From Streptomyces sp. DH24 (GTDB lineage: Bacteria; Actinomycetota; Actinomycetes; Streptomycetales; Streptomycetaceae), in NCBI RefSeq assembly GCF_029813775.1, contig NZ_JARVKW010000006.1, positions 124,001 to 188,000 on the forward strand: DNA of 64,000 bases, given 5' to 3'. Below are positions 9,072 to 16,701 of this stretch, piece by piece. Position numbers and translations under genes: made by a program. Each line of letters opens with the position of its first letter. The stretch's first letter is position 1. The notes under the pieces were generated by a model. The model did not search any database. It was not told where the DNA came from and saw only the letters and a program-made list of their open reading frames with translations.

Positions 9072-10013
9072 ATGCCGGACCCGACCACACCGTCACCCGG
9101 CGGCGAGCAGCCGCCCCCCAGCCCTTTCGCGGACGCCCCGCCGCGTCCCCCGCTGCGGGTCGTGGTGGCCGACGACAACCCGGTGGTCCGCGCGGGCCTC
9201 ACCGCCCTGCTCTCCGGCCGCGCGGACATCACGGTCGTGGCCGAGGCGGCCGACGGCCGCGAGGCCTACGAGGCCGCCCGCGCGCAACGCCCGGACGTCG
9301 TCCTCCTCGACGTCCGCATGCCCGGCGTGGACGGCATCTCGGCCCTGCCGTACCTGGTGCAGATCGCCCCGGTCGTGATGCTGACGTACAGCAGGGAGTC
9401 GGAGATCGTCCGGGAGGCGCTGCGCAGGGGGGCGGGCGGCTACCTGGTCCACGGCGAGTTCACCGCCGACCAACTGGTCGCGGCGGTACGGGACATCAAG
9501 GAGGGCAGACCGCACTTCACGGCGACGGCGGCGGGCGCGCTGCTGGCCCAGCTGAGGGAGGGCCACAGTGGGGCGGCACTGCCGGACGGACTGGGCGGAG
9601 CAAATGCGACTGCACATGAAAATCCGGCGGCAAAGACCGACCGTACGGCGCCTCTACTGCCGCACGACACAGCCGCCTTGCGCTTGCCGCCGGTGCCGCC
9701 CGCACCCACTTCTCCGGAAAACCTTTCGCAGCTGCAACCGAATGTGGGACAGTCGTCGTCTGGGTGGACAGGTGGCCGTCCGGCCGCCCCCGACAGGTCG
9801 CGCTACCAACTCAGCACGAGGGAGGCGGAGATCATGGACCTCATCGCGTCCGGGATGAACAACCAGCAGATCGCCGCCACGTGCTTCATCAGCGAGAAGA
9901 CGGTCAAGAACCACATCAACCGCATCTTCGCCAAGCTCCACAGCACGAGCCGCGCCGAGGCCGCCGCCAAGTGGCTGGGCACGGCGCCCGGCTCCGGCCG
10001 AGGGGTGGGGTGA
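9072..10013 (+). CDS. LuxR/NarL-type response regulator, partner of the adjacent kinase
   Basis: A 313-residue regulator. A Pro-rich start leads into a receiver domain 'LRVVVADDNPVVRAG' with the phospho-acceptor Asp in 'VVLLDVRMPGVDG' (about residue 80). A long linker of roughly 80 residues (Pro/Asn/Gln-rich) precedes a C-terminal LuxR helix-turn-helix 'LSTREAEIMDLIASGMNNQQ' ending 'TVKNHINRIFAKL'. ATG 9072 is chosen for the strong GAGAGGAGG ahead of it; an ATG at 9024 overlapping the kinase stop is in frame but lacks a site. The linker is longer than usual for the family. The likely targets are the flp promoter just downstream and/or the pilus operon. Confidence 0.9.
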   Translation: MPDPTTPSPGGEQPPPSPFADAPPRPPLRVVVADDNPVVRAGLTALLSGRADITVVAEAADGREAYEAARAQRPDVVLLDVRMPGVDGISALPYLVQIAPVVMLTYSRESEIVREALRRGAGGYLVHGEFTADQLVAAVRDIKEGRPHFTATAAGALLAQLREGHSGAALPDGLGGANATAHENPAAKTDRTAPLLPHDTAALRLPPVPPAPTSPENLSQLQPNVGQSSSGWTGGRPAAPDRSRYQLSTREAEIMDLIASGMNNQQIAATCFISEKTVKNHINRIFAKLHSTSRAEAAAKWLGTAPGSGRGVG

Positions 10014-10194
10014 CCGGCCATGACCGTCGGGGCGAAGAACACACGGCGTCACTGGGCCTCCGAGGCCTCGGATTGGGCCCGCGTTTGGGCCCTGGGACCC
10101 TCTGCCGGACGTGCCGTTGCGCCGTACGTTCCTCCTGTCGAGAGCGGCACCGGCAAGGAGGAAGCCGCTGACGCCACATCCGGAGGGGAACCCC

Positions 10195-10431
10195 ATGAGC
10201 GACCTGATGCTGAAGACCGCCGTTGCGACCAAGGTGCGCGTCAACGGCTGGAAGAACACCACGGTCGAGGCCATGCAGCGCCGCGGCGCCGGCGACAGGG
10301 GCCAGACCGCGGTCGAGTACCTGGGCATCATCGCGGTGGTGGTGGCGATCGTGCTGGCGATTACGGGTACCAACATCGGACAGACGATTCTCGGCAAGAT
10401 CCAGGCGCAGATCGCCAAGGTCGCTCCTTGA
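10195..10431 (+). CDS. flp: Flp-family type IVb pilin (major pilus subunit)
   Basis: A 78-residue Flp pilin. A basic leader of about 38 residues is followed by 'RGQTAVEYLGIIAVVVAIVL', the classic Flp segment: Gly before the hydrophobic helix, Glu-Tyr pair, single membrane helix, short tail. The leader must be removed by a prepilin peptidase, which is not encoded in the window. CGGAGGGG lies just upstream of the ATG. A 181-bp gap separates it from the response regulator, leaving room for its own promoter, as expected for a subunit needed in large amounts. Its stop overlaps the TTG start of the next gene. Confidence 0.93.
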   Translation: MSDLMLKTAVATKVRVNGWKNTTVEAMQRRGAGDRGQTAVEYLGIIAVVVAIVLAITGTNIGQTILGKIQAQIAKVAP

Positions 10432-11027
10432 TCCGACTCCGTCGGTACGGCGACGCAGGGCAGGCCTTCCCCATCTACATCACTGTGGTGGGGGGCCTGC
10501 TCTTTCTCGCGTTCGCGTACTTCGCGGTCGGCCAGGCAGCGGCGAATCGGAACGGCGCCCAGACGGCCGCCGACGCGGCAGCACTCGCGGCGGCTCAGGA
10601 GAGGCGGGACCAACTCGCCGGCAATTGGGTGCGAAACGTGCTCGACCCGAACAAGTGGCAGGACATCTTCGAAGGCGATCCGGGCGGGACACTGGCCCCG
10701 ACGTGCGGGCGGGCGGGGCAACTCGCGGCGCGGAATGACGCGCGTCTGGTCGACTGCGATCCCGGGATCCTGCGCTTCAGCGTCGAAGTCGAGACGAACA
10801 AGAGCGTGGGAGACTCGGTCGTTCCCGGCACGGAGAACCGGCAGGCGAACGCGACTGCCACTGCCGTGATCGAACCACGCTGCGCCTTCAAGCTCCCTGC
10901 CGAGGACGCTCCTGCAGAGACGCTGCCGCGGCTTTCCTGCAAGGGCAGGGACTGGGACCTCGACCCGGACGACCTCACGATTCTGCCGAAACCCGAGGAC
11001 CTGTTCGACGTCCACCTGGCTGACTGA
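10428..11027 (+). CDS. TadG-like pilus-associated protein (TTG start)
   Basis: A protein of about 199 residues whose N-terminus 'GQAFPIYITVVGGLLFLAFA' and following 'NRNGAQTAADAAALAAA' match the putative Flp pilus-assembly TadE/G-like N-terminal region. The remainder is extracellular with four cysteines. The only sensible start is TTG 10428, which overlaps the flp stop (TTGA) with AAGG seven bases upstream. In Tad systems TadG-like proteins sit at the pilus base or tip. A large von Willebrand-type domain, present in longer TadG proteins, is absent. Confidence 0.82.
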   Translation: MIRLRRYGDAGQAFPIYITVVGGLLFLAFAYFAVGQAAANRNGAQTAADAAALAAAQERRDQLAGNWVRNVLDPNKWQDIFEGDPGGTLAPTCGRAGQLAARNDARLVDCDPGILRFSVEVETNKSVGDSVVPGTENRQANATATAVIEPRCAFKLPAEDAPAETLPRLSCKGRDWDLDPDDLTILPKPEDLFDVHLAD

Positions 11028-11062
11028 AGAAGCGAACGATGAGTGGAGAAGGAAGCAGAGAG

Positions 11063-11641
11063 ATGAGCATTCGGTTCACTGCGAAGGCCCGCAGGGGGAT
11101 GGTCGCCCTGACCGTGGCGGCCGGGCTGGCCCTCGGCATGGCCGGTTGCGGCGGTGGGGGCGACGACGACAAGGCGAGCCCTTCCGCATCGGCCTCGCCG
11201 GACGGTGGCTCCAATCCGAGTGCTCAGGAAGGGAAGCCCGAGACGCCCTTGGCGGAACTGAAGGGCATCGAAGGGCTACTGCTCCAGATCACGTCTGCTG
11301 AGCGGGACGCGGGCGGCTTCATCACCGTGAACGGCACCGTCAAGAACGACGGAGCCAAGTCCGTGGTGATTCCGCCCCAGACAAGCGGCGACGAAACCGA
11401 GGTCATCAAGCACGGTCCCTCGCTGGGCGGCGCGACACTTGTCGACTCCAAGGGGAAGAAGCGCTACTACGTACTTCGCGACACCGACGGTCGGCCGCTG
11501 ACCACCACGGGACTGGGAAACCTGGAGCCGGGCCAGACGCTGCCGGTCTTCATGCAGTTCCCCGCACCGCCGACCAGCACGAACGAGGCCGACTTGCAGG
11601 TGCCCACCTTCAGCAGCGGCACGATCAAGATCTCCGGGTGA
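11063..11641 (+). CDS. Secreted lipoprotein of the Tad locus, function unknown
   Basis: A lipoprotein of about 192 residues. The basic start 'MSIRFTAKARRGM' and hydrophobic core lead to a lipobox ending MAGC, followed by a Gly/Asp/Ser/Pro linker. The mature domain has a pattern (extra strand with 'GFITVNGTVKNDGAKSVVIP') recalling the immunoglobulin-like DUF4352/telomeric-repeat-binding-type lipoproteins, but I cannot assign it firmly. ATG 11063 has AAGGAAG 7 bases upstream; ATG 11039 is an in-frame alternative. It lies between the TadG-like and OmpA-like genes and overlaps the latter's region by a stop/start junction, so it is likely a surface component of the same system. Confidence 0.82.
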   Translation: MSIRFTAKARRGMVALTVAAGLALGMAGCGGGGDDDKASPSASASPDGGSNPSAQEGKPETPLAELKGIEGLLLQITSAERDAGGFITVNGTVKNDGAKSVVIPPQTSGDETEVIKHGPSLGGATLVDSKGKKRYYVLRDTDGRPLTTTGLGNLEPGQTLPVFMQFPAPPTSTNEADLQVPTFSSGTIKISG

Positions 11642-11649
11642 GGCCCACC

Positions 11650-12297
11650 ATGACCCGAACCCACACCCGGACAGCACATCCACGCCTCAGCCTGGTGGTC
11701 ACCGCGGCCACCCTCATGGTGGTCACCAACATCTACGGCGCCACGACGTCCCACGCCGACGAGAGCCCCGGTGTCCCCCCGGGTTCGCAGGCCTCCGCCG
11801 CGGCACCGGTCGAGGTCGACCGCAACGACCCCGATCTGAAGCTCCCCGAAGGCGCCACCCTCGCCGAACCCAAAGTCCTCGACATCAAGTCCGTCGTGGA
11901 GGACCAGAGCGGCGACGAGCGGCGCGAGGACACCAACTCGGACGTGAAATTCGCGCTCCAGGCCGAGGTGCTGTTCCCGAAGGACAGCGCGAAGCTGAGC
12001 GGCGCCGCCAAGGCACGCATCTCGACGATCGCCGAGGAGATCAAGGCGCAGAACGCGACGAGGATCCGCGTCTTCGGCTTCACGGACAACCTCGGTTCCT
12101 CCGCCCACGGCGACGTCCTGTCCAGGCAGCGGGCCGACGCCGTGCAGAAGGTGCTGGACCAGGAGCTGAACGACGCGAACCTCACCTACGAGGTGCGCGG
12201 CTACGGCGAGCAGTACCCGATCGCGGACAACTCGACCGAGTCCGGCCGCAAGAAGAACCGGCGCGTGGAGGTCTCCTTCCCGCGCGGGAACGGCTGA
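11650..12297 (+). CDS. Secreted OmpA-domain (peptidoglycan-binding) protein
   Basis: A 215-residue exported protein. A signal peptide (basic start, hydrophobic core to about residue 35, 'SHADE' cleavage region) is followed by a linker and an OmpA C-terminal domain (about residues 100-213): 'EVLFPKDSAKLSGAAKARIS', 'IRVFGFTDNLGSSAHGDVLS' and 'ESGRKKNRRVEVSF'. This domain binds the diamino acid of peptidoglycan. Since the organism has no outer membrane, the protein probably anchors the pilus apparatus to the wall. GGGTGAGG precedes ATG 11650; it starts 8 bp after the lipoprotein stop. Confidence 0.88.
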   Translation: MTRTHTRTAHPRLSLVVTAATLMVVTNIYGATTSHADESPGVPPGSQASAAAPVEVDRNDPDLKLPEGATLAEPKVLDIKSVVEDQSGDERREDTNSDVKFALQAEVLFPKDSAKLSGAAKARISTIAEEIKAQNATRIRVFGFTDNLGSSAHGDVLSRQRADAVQKVLDQELNDANLTYEVRGYGEQYPIADNSTESGRKKNRRVEVSFPRGNG

Positions 12298-12326
12298 CGC
12301 GACGGACAGCGGCACGACCAATTCAC

Positions 12327-12361
12327 GGGGACGGGGACGGGGACGGGGATGGGGACGGGAC
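12327..12361 (+). repeat. G-rich hexanucleotide tandem repeat (GGGGAC/T)
   Basis: Five consecutive near-identical GGGGAC/GGGGAT units and a GGGAC remnant occupy the gap before the next lipoprotein. Several runs of four G in the mRNA-sense strand could fold as a G-quadruplex close to the ribosome binding site. Confidence 0.7.
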
Positions 12362-12369
12362 GAACAGTC

Positions 12370-12930
12370 ATGGCATCGACGACAGCAGCACGAAGGGCGG
12401 CGCTGGTGGCGCTGACCGTCGTCACAGTCCTCACCACCGCCGGCTGCGGAGGCGACTCGGGCGAACCCGACCGCGAAGCCGCAGCCGGCACCCCGTCCAC
12501 CGGCGCCACCGGCTCCGCACCCGCCAGGACGAAGCCCACCCCCACCCTCACCCCTACCCCGACCCCGACGATCACCGCGGCCGACGGGACGGACCCGGCC
12601 GCCTGCGCCGACGCGAACTGCGAGATCGCGGTGACCGAACCCGTCACCTTCCGCTTCGCGGGCCCGGACGGCAGGGCGGCGACCCTGTCCGTCACCAAGG
12701 TCGGCCGCAACGAGGTCGAGTACACCGTGAAGTCGGGCAACGGCCGCTCCAGGGGCGGGGCGAGCGGCCCGGGACAGGGATGCCTCACCGTGCTCCGCGG
12801 CAACGGCTCCGGCAACTCCTGCGGAGGCGGCCTGGACGACACCCGCCCGAGCCCGCAGCCCGGCGCGGTGGTGATCCAGGTGACGGGGCACGAGGACGGG
12901 ACGGCCCTGCTCCACATCGTTTCGGACTGA
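12370..12930 (+). CDS. Small secreted lipoprotein at the end of the Tad locus
   Basis: A lipoprotein of about 186 residues: basic start 'MASTTAARRAALVALTV', lipobox TAGC, then a Thr/Pro-rich linker with PTPT repeats (typical wall-spanning spacer) and a compact domain with cysteines (CADANCE, QGC, NSC) likely forming disulfides. I do not recognise the domain. ATG 12370 is preferred for its signal-peptide shape; ATG 12349 is in frame within the G-rich repeat. It follows the OmpA-like gene on the same strand and may be another surface part of the pilus system. Confidence 0.78.
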   Translation: MASTTAARRAALVALTVVTVLTTAGCGGDSGEPDREAAAGTPSTGATGSAPARTKPTPTLTPTPTPTITAADGTDPAACADANCEIAVTEPVTFRFAGPDGRAATLSVTKVGRNEVEYTVKSGNGRSRGGASGPGQGCLTVLRGNGSGNSCGGGLDDTRPSPQPGAVVIQVTGHEDGTALLHIVSD

Positions 12931-13047
12931 CGCGGACTCAACACGGCCGGGAGGGCCCGTCGTGGGGTGCGCGGACGTCCCGCGCGTAGGCGACGACGGC
13001 GGGCTTCCGGTGGCCCCTGCGGCCCCGGTGCCCCCGGACGGCGCCGC

Positions 13048-13431
13048 TCACCCGGGCTCGGCCAGCACCTCCACCCGGCCGCCCGCCCGCAGCCCCCACC
13101 CCGCCATGGCCCCCGCCTCCGCTTCCAGAACGTGCCGGGAACGCAGCCGGGGCAGCCCGAGCCGGCCCGGCCGCATGGTGCGTACGGCGATGACGCCGAG
13201 GTGCCGGTCGAGGTAGGCGACGTCGATGGGGATGCGCATGCGGAAGGTGTGCACGCTGTTGGCGGGGGTGAGGAGGATCGCGCCGTCGACCGAGTCCCGG
13301 CCCAACAGGCCCTTCGTACGCGCCCGGTACGAGCCCGCGATCTCCAGCGGCACCCGGACCGGCACCCCCGAAGCGCCCGCCCCCTCCGCGTGCACGAGCA
13401 ACTGCCCCCGACCGTCCCGCCACCGCCCCAT
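13048..13431 (-). CDS. DUF192 family protein
   Basis: A 127-residue protein of the DUF192 family. It carries the family landmarks 'RTKGLLGRDSVDGAILL', 'FRMRIPIDVAYLDRHLGVI' and the C-terminal 'EAGAMAGWGLRAGGRVEV'. No signal peptide is seen, unlike many bacterial members, so this one is probably cytoplasmic. Function in the family is unknown. The ATG at 13431 has GGAGGGG about 6 bases upstream. It is convergent with the last Tad-locus lipoprotein and in Streptomyces often lies close to Tad genes (from memory). Confidence 0.88.
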   Translation of the reverse strand: MGRWRDGRGQLLVHAEGAGASGVPVRVPLEIAGSYRARTKGLLGRDSVDGAILLTPANSVHTFRMRIPIDVAYLDRHLGVIAVRTMRPGRLGLPRLRSRHVLEAEAGAMAGWGLRAGGRVEVLAEPG

Positions 13432-13539
13432 ACCGACACCCCTCCGTCCGAGCCACGAGCCGGGAGAACCCCCTGAGTCGGCCAGAATCCCCGAGCCCAA
13501 CAACCCCCCGAGCTCACAAAGACCCCGAGAGGACAAGAC

Positions 13540-13604
13540 CACCACAAGACCACGACGACACGCACGACCAGACCACGACGAGACGCACGACCAGACCACT
13601 GTGC
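13540..13604. repeat. Short tandem repeat in intergenic DNA
   Basis: Two copies of a roughly 24-bp unit built on ACGCACGACCAGACC, preceded by a partial copy, lie between the divergent DUF192 gene and the luciferase-like gene. No function is evident. Confidence 0.5.
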
Positions 13605-13689
13605 CTCAGGGCAGGCCCACCCGCGCACATTCCCGGGCGCCCCCGAAATCCAGTTGTCGGCGCCCGTACCGCCCGGGTAGGAAGATCCC

Positions 13690-14565
13690 ATGACCGATCT
13701 GGGCGCAGTCTTCCGCCCGCAGCTCGCCCCCGAGCGGCTGCGGGACGTCGTTCAAGTCGCCGACGGCGCAGGGCTCCAGGAGCTCTGGCTGTGGGAGGAC
13801 TGCTTCCGGGAGGGCGGGATCTCCGCCGCCGCGGCCGCGCTGGCCTGGAGCGAGCGGGTGCGGATCGGTGTCGGGCTGCTGCCCGTGCCGCTGCGGAACG
13901 TCGCCGTCACCGCCATGGAGGCCGCCACCCTGCACCGCATGTTCCCGGGCCGTCCGGTCATCGGCGTCGGGCACGGCGTGCAGGACTGGATGGGCCAGGT
14001 TGGTGCGCGGGCCGAGTCGCCGCTGACTCTGCTGCGGGAGCACCTCGACGCGTTGCGCGCCCTGCTGCGCGGCGAGCGCCTCACCACCGCCGGCCGCTAC
14101 GTCACCCTTGACGACGTCGCCCTCGACTGGCCGCCCGAGCACCCCGTCGACGTCCTCGCCGGCGCCACCGGACCGCGCACCCTGAGGCTGTCGGGTGAGG
14201 CGGCCGACGGCACGATCCTCACCGCGGCCACGCCGCCCGACGGTGTACGCCGTGCCCGTGCCCTGATCGAGGAGGGACGTGCGGCGGCCGGCCGGCTCGA
14301 CGCGCCGCATCGGGTCGTCGTCTATCTCCTCGCCGCCACCGGACCCGACGCTGCCGCCCGGCTCCGGGCCGACCTGGTCGCCGAGGGCGTCGCCGACGTG
14401 CCCGACCTGGGCGTCGCCGGTGACGCGGACACCGTCGCCCAGGCCGTACGGGCCCTCGCCGACGCCGGCGCCGACACCGTGATCCTCCAGCCCACCGCCG
14501 ACGAACCCGACCCGGAGGGCTTCGTGCGCTTCGTCGCCGAGCGGGTCCGTCCCCTCGTACCGTGA
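13690..14565 (+). CDS. LLM-class (luciferase-like) flavin/F420-dependent oxidoreductase
   Basis: A 291-residue bacterial-luciferase-like TIM-barrel protein. Landmarks are 'ADGAGLQELWLWEDCFREGG' at strand 1-2, 'RVRIGVGLLPVPLRNVAV', 'GRPVIGVGHGVQDWMGQVG' and 'VLAGATGPRTLRLSGEAADG'. In actinomycetes such enzymes use F420 or FMN; the substrate cannot be deduced. The ATG at 13690 lies 30 bp after the end of the repeat-containing intergenic stretch. It overlaps the start of the methyltransferase gene, suggesting a two-gene operon. Confidence 0.88.
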   Translation: MTDLGAVFRPQLAPERLRDVVQVADGAGLQELWLWEDCFREGGISAAAAALAWSERVRIGVGLLPVPLRNVAVTAMEAATLHRMFPGRPVIGVGHGVQDWMGQVGARAESPLTLLREHLDALRALLRGERLTTAGRYVTLDDVALDWPPEHPVDVLAGATGPRTLRLSGEAADGTILTAATPPDGVRRARALIEEGRAAAGRLDAPHRVVVYLLAATGPDAAARLRADLVAEGVADVPDLGVAGDADTVAQAVRALADAGADTVILQPTADEPDPEGFVRFVAERVRPLVP

Positions 14566-15437
14566 GCGCCGGACATCCCATGAACGACCGTTCCTTCGAG
14601 GAACTCGTCGCCGAAGGCGCCTCCGTGCCCACCGAGGGGTGGGACTTCTCCTGGTTCGAGGGGCGGGCCACCGAGGCCCGGCCCTCCTGGGGGTACGCGC
14701 GCTCCCTGGCCACGCGGCTCGGTGCCGCGCGGGCCGCGCTCGACATCCAGACCGGGGGAGGGGAGGTGCTGGAGTCCGCCCTCCGCACGGCCGCCCCGGC
14801 GCGGCCCGGCCTCGCCGTCGCCACCGAGGGCTGGCCGCCGAACGCCGCCCGGGCCACCGCCCGGCTCCGGCCGTACGGCGTCCCCGTCGTCGCCTCCGGC
14901 GAGGACGCGCCGCTGCCGTTCGCCGACGGGACGTTCGACCTCGTCTCCAGCCGCCATCCCGTGCGCCCGCACTGGACCGAGATCGCCCGCGTCCTCGCCC
15001 CCGGCGGCACGTACTTCGCCCAGCACGTCGGCCCCGCCAGCGCCTTCGAACTCGTGGAGTACCTCCTCGGTCCCCTGCCGGACGACGCGCGCGCCGGCCG
15101 CCACCCCGACGGCGAACGCGCCGACGCCGAGGCCGCCGGGCTGGACGTGGTCGACCTGCGCGCGGAGCGGCTGCGCATGGAGTTCCACGACATCGCCGCC
15201 GTCGTGCACTTCCTCCGCAAGGTCGTCTGGATGGTGCCCGGCTTCACCACCGAGGCCTACGAGCCCCAACTCCGCGCCCTGCACGACAAGATCCGCACCG
15301 AGGGCCCCTTCATCGCCCACAGCGCCCGTCACCTCTTCGTCCTCCGCAAACCGGCACAGCCGCGCGAGCCGGCCGGGCCGGCGACCGAGCTGCCGCGCCC
15401 CGCGCCCCGCTCCCCGCGCTCGCGGCGTTCCCCGTGA
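14562..15437 (+). CDS. SAM-dependent methyltransferase (class I)
   Basis: A 291-residue methyltransferase-like protein. The motif region 'ALDIQTGGGEVLESAL' matches the SAM-binding Gly-rich loop, followed by 'GEDAPLPFADGTFDLVSSRH' and 'EIARVLAPGGTYFAQHVGP', the usual methyltransferase_11 order. The C-terminal tail is Pro/Arg-rich and looks dispensable. GTG 14562 overlaps the stop of the upstream oxidoreductase; ATG 14580 is a possible shorter start. The substrate is unknown. Confidence 0.87.
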   Translation: MSAGHPMNDRSFEELVAEGASVPTEGWDFSWFEGRATEARPSWGYARSLATRLGAARAALDIQTGGGEVLESALRTAAPARPGLAVATEGWPPNAARATARLRPYGVPVVASGEDAPLPFADGTFDLVSSRHPVRPHWTEIARVLAPGGTYFAQHVGPASAFELVEYLLGPLPDDARAGRHPDGERADAEAAGLDVVDLRAERLRMEFHDIAAVVHFLRKVVWMVPGFTTEAYEPQLRALHDKIRTEGPFIAHSARHLFVLRKPAQPREPAGPATELPRPAPRSPRSRRSP

Positions 15438-15969
15438 CCCGCGGGTGCTCGCGCGCCGGCATGAGCCGCCGACGGCAGGGGTGAAAGAGACCACATCCTG
15501 GCCGCTGTGCCGTTCACCTGCACTTCTGTGCTCGCGCCCTCACCCGTTTTCCACATCGTTATCCGCGCGGCTCGCATCCGGACGGCGGTTTCACGTAAGT
15601 TCAGACCAAGGTAATTCGCGTGAGCAAAGCTGCGCGGGCGGCACCGCGCAGTGGAGGGGGCTGCGCGGAGCCGCAATCCTGGTCAAGAGGCGCCCACCCC
15701 GTGTTCACCCGTCGGGGGGACACCGTGCGCCCGCCGTATTCGGACAGGCCCCGTCGTGATGTCGCCCTTTGTGTGGTTGTGTCCCGTCGTCGCCGCGTTG
15801 CCGGGCGGTTTCGGAGAGTAGTTGTGGCACGCCGATGCACGCAGCACCACATACAAAGGGTTATGGTGGAAACCCCCCCTCGGGCCGGTCCGTCTCCCCC
15901 CCACGGACCGGCCCGTTTTTCATGCGTGCGACCGGCCTGCTCCCCTGCGCCCCCGATACAGTCCTGCGC
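15438..15969. other. Long intergenic region with a transcript terminator at its right end
   Basis: I see no convincing protein gene. Composition drops in GC from about 15,490 to 15,870, with several short hairpins (for example GTGG...CCAC around 15,824-15,853). It ends in the strong intrinsic terminator listed separately, which would stop a plus-strand transcript begun in this region, so it may encode a small RNA or a regulated leader. Confidence 0.5.
15881..15920 (+). terminator. Intrinsic terminator, 13-bp perfect stem and T5
   Basis: CGGGCCGGTCCGT (15881-15893) pairs perfectly with ACGGACCGGCCCG (15903-15915), with a 9-base C-rich loop and five T directly after. It lies only 50 bp upstream of the next start codon, so it either ends a small RNA or acts as an attenuator. 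Confidence 0.85.
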
Positions 15970-16551
15970 ATGTCGAACGATCACCCGAACGGCCACCCGC
16001 CCCACCCCGCACCGCCCCCGCAGCAGGGCCCGTACGCCCCGCCCGGCCCGCAGTACGCCCCGCCCGGTCAGCCGGGACAGCCCGGACCGTACCCGCAGCC
16101 CGGCGCCTACGCCCCGCCCGGCGCTCCTTACGCCCCGCACGCCCCGACCGCACCCCTCGCCATGCCCGGCCCCGTCCGTGCCGCGCAGGTCGTGATCTTC
16201 GTGATGGCCGGGCTCGCGGTCCTGCTCACCGCGCTCGTCGCCGGCGGTTCGGGCGCCGAGTCCGCCGGGCGCTACTTCGCCATGTACCTGATGACGGTGC
16301 CCCTGTTCGTCCTCGCCTTCCGCTACGCCACCGCGGGCAACGGCGTCCGCGTCGCCTCGATCGTGCTGGCGTCCGTGCAGATCGTCATCGCGCTCGGCGC
16401 GACCGGGCGGGGCACCGCGGGCGCGTTCCTCCCCCTGGCCGGCACCATCGCCCTGCTGTTCATGCTGACGCCGGCGTCCTCGCGCGCCTGGTTCCGGCGG
16501 AACTCGGACGGCGTGCCCCCGCAGGCGCCGTATGGGCCGTACGGCACCTGA
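15970..16551 (+). CDS. Small integral membrane protein with Pro/Gly/Tyr-rich N-terminus
   Basis: A 193-residue protein. The first 65 residues are a proline-rich repeat region (units like QYAPPGQPG), which probably lies in the cytoplasm; four hydrophobic helices follow (about 70-95, 105-120, 128-150, 155-170) with a short basic end. No domain with known function is recognised. ATACAGT about 10 bases ahead of ATG 15970 resembles a -10 box, so the mRNA may be leaderless; no ribosome binding site is visible. Confidence 0.75.
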   Translation: MSNDHPNGHPPHPAPPPQQGPYAPPGPQYAPPGQPGQPGPYPQPGAYAPPGAPYAPHAPTAPLAMPGPVRAAQVVIFVMAGLAVLLTALVAGGSGAESAGRYFAMYLMTVPLFVLAFRYATAGNGVRVASIVLASVQIVIALGATGRGTAGAFLPLAGTIALLFMLTPASSRAWFRRNSDGVPPQAPYGPYGT

Positions 16552-16701
16552 CACCCTTTTTCGGGCGCCGGACGGCGGCGGGGGTAGGCTTCGCCCCGGG
16601 GTACCGCCATGCGGACAGGGAATCGCCCTCGGCCGCTCCTGCCCGCCGGTCGCGGGCCCGGTTCCGACCTGTCCGATCCGTCCGGAGGGGCTGACAATCA
16701 C

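Noticed and set aside
15683..15904. A 73-codon minus-strand frame in the long intergenic region
   Set aside because: No ribosome site, no similarity to known families, and it crosses the terminator hairpin.
16609..16701. Upstream start for the cis-prenyltransferase
   Set aside because: The added residues are Pro/Arg-rich and unrelated to the family; GTG 16702 has a good ribosome site.
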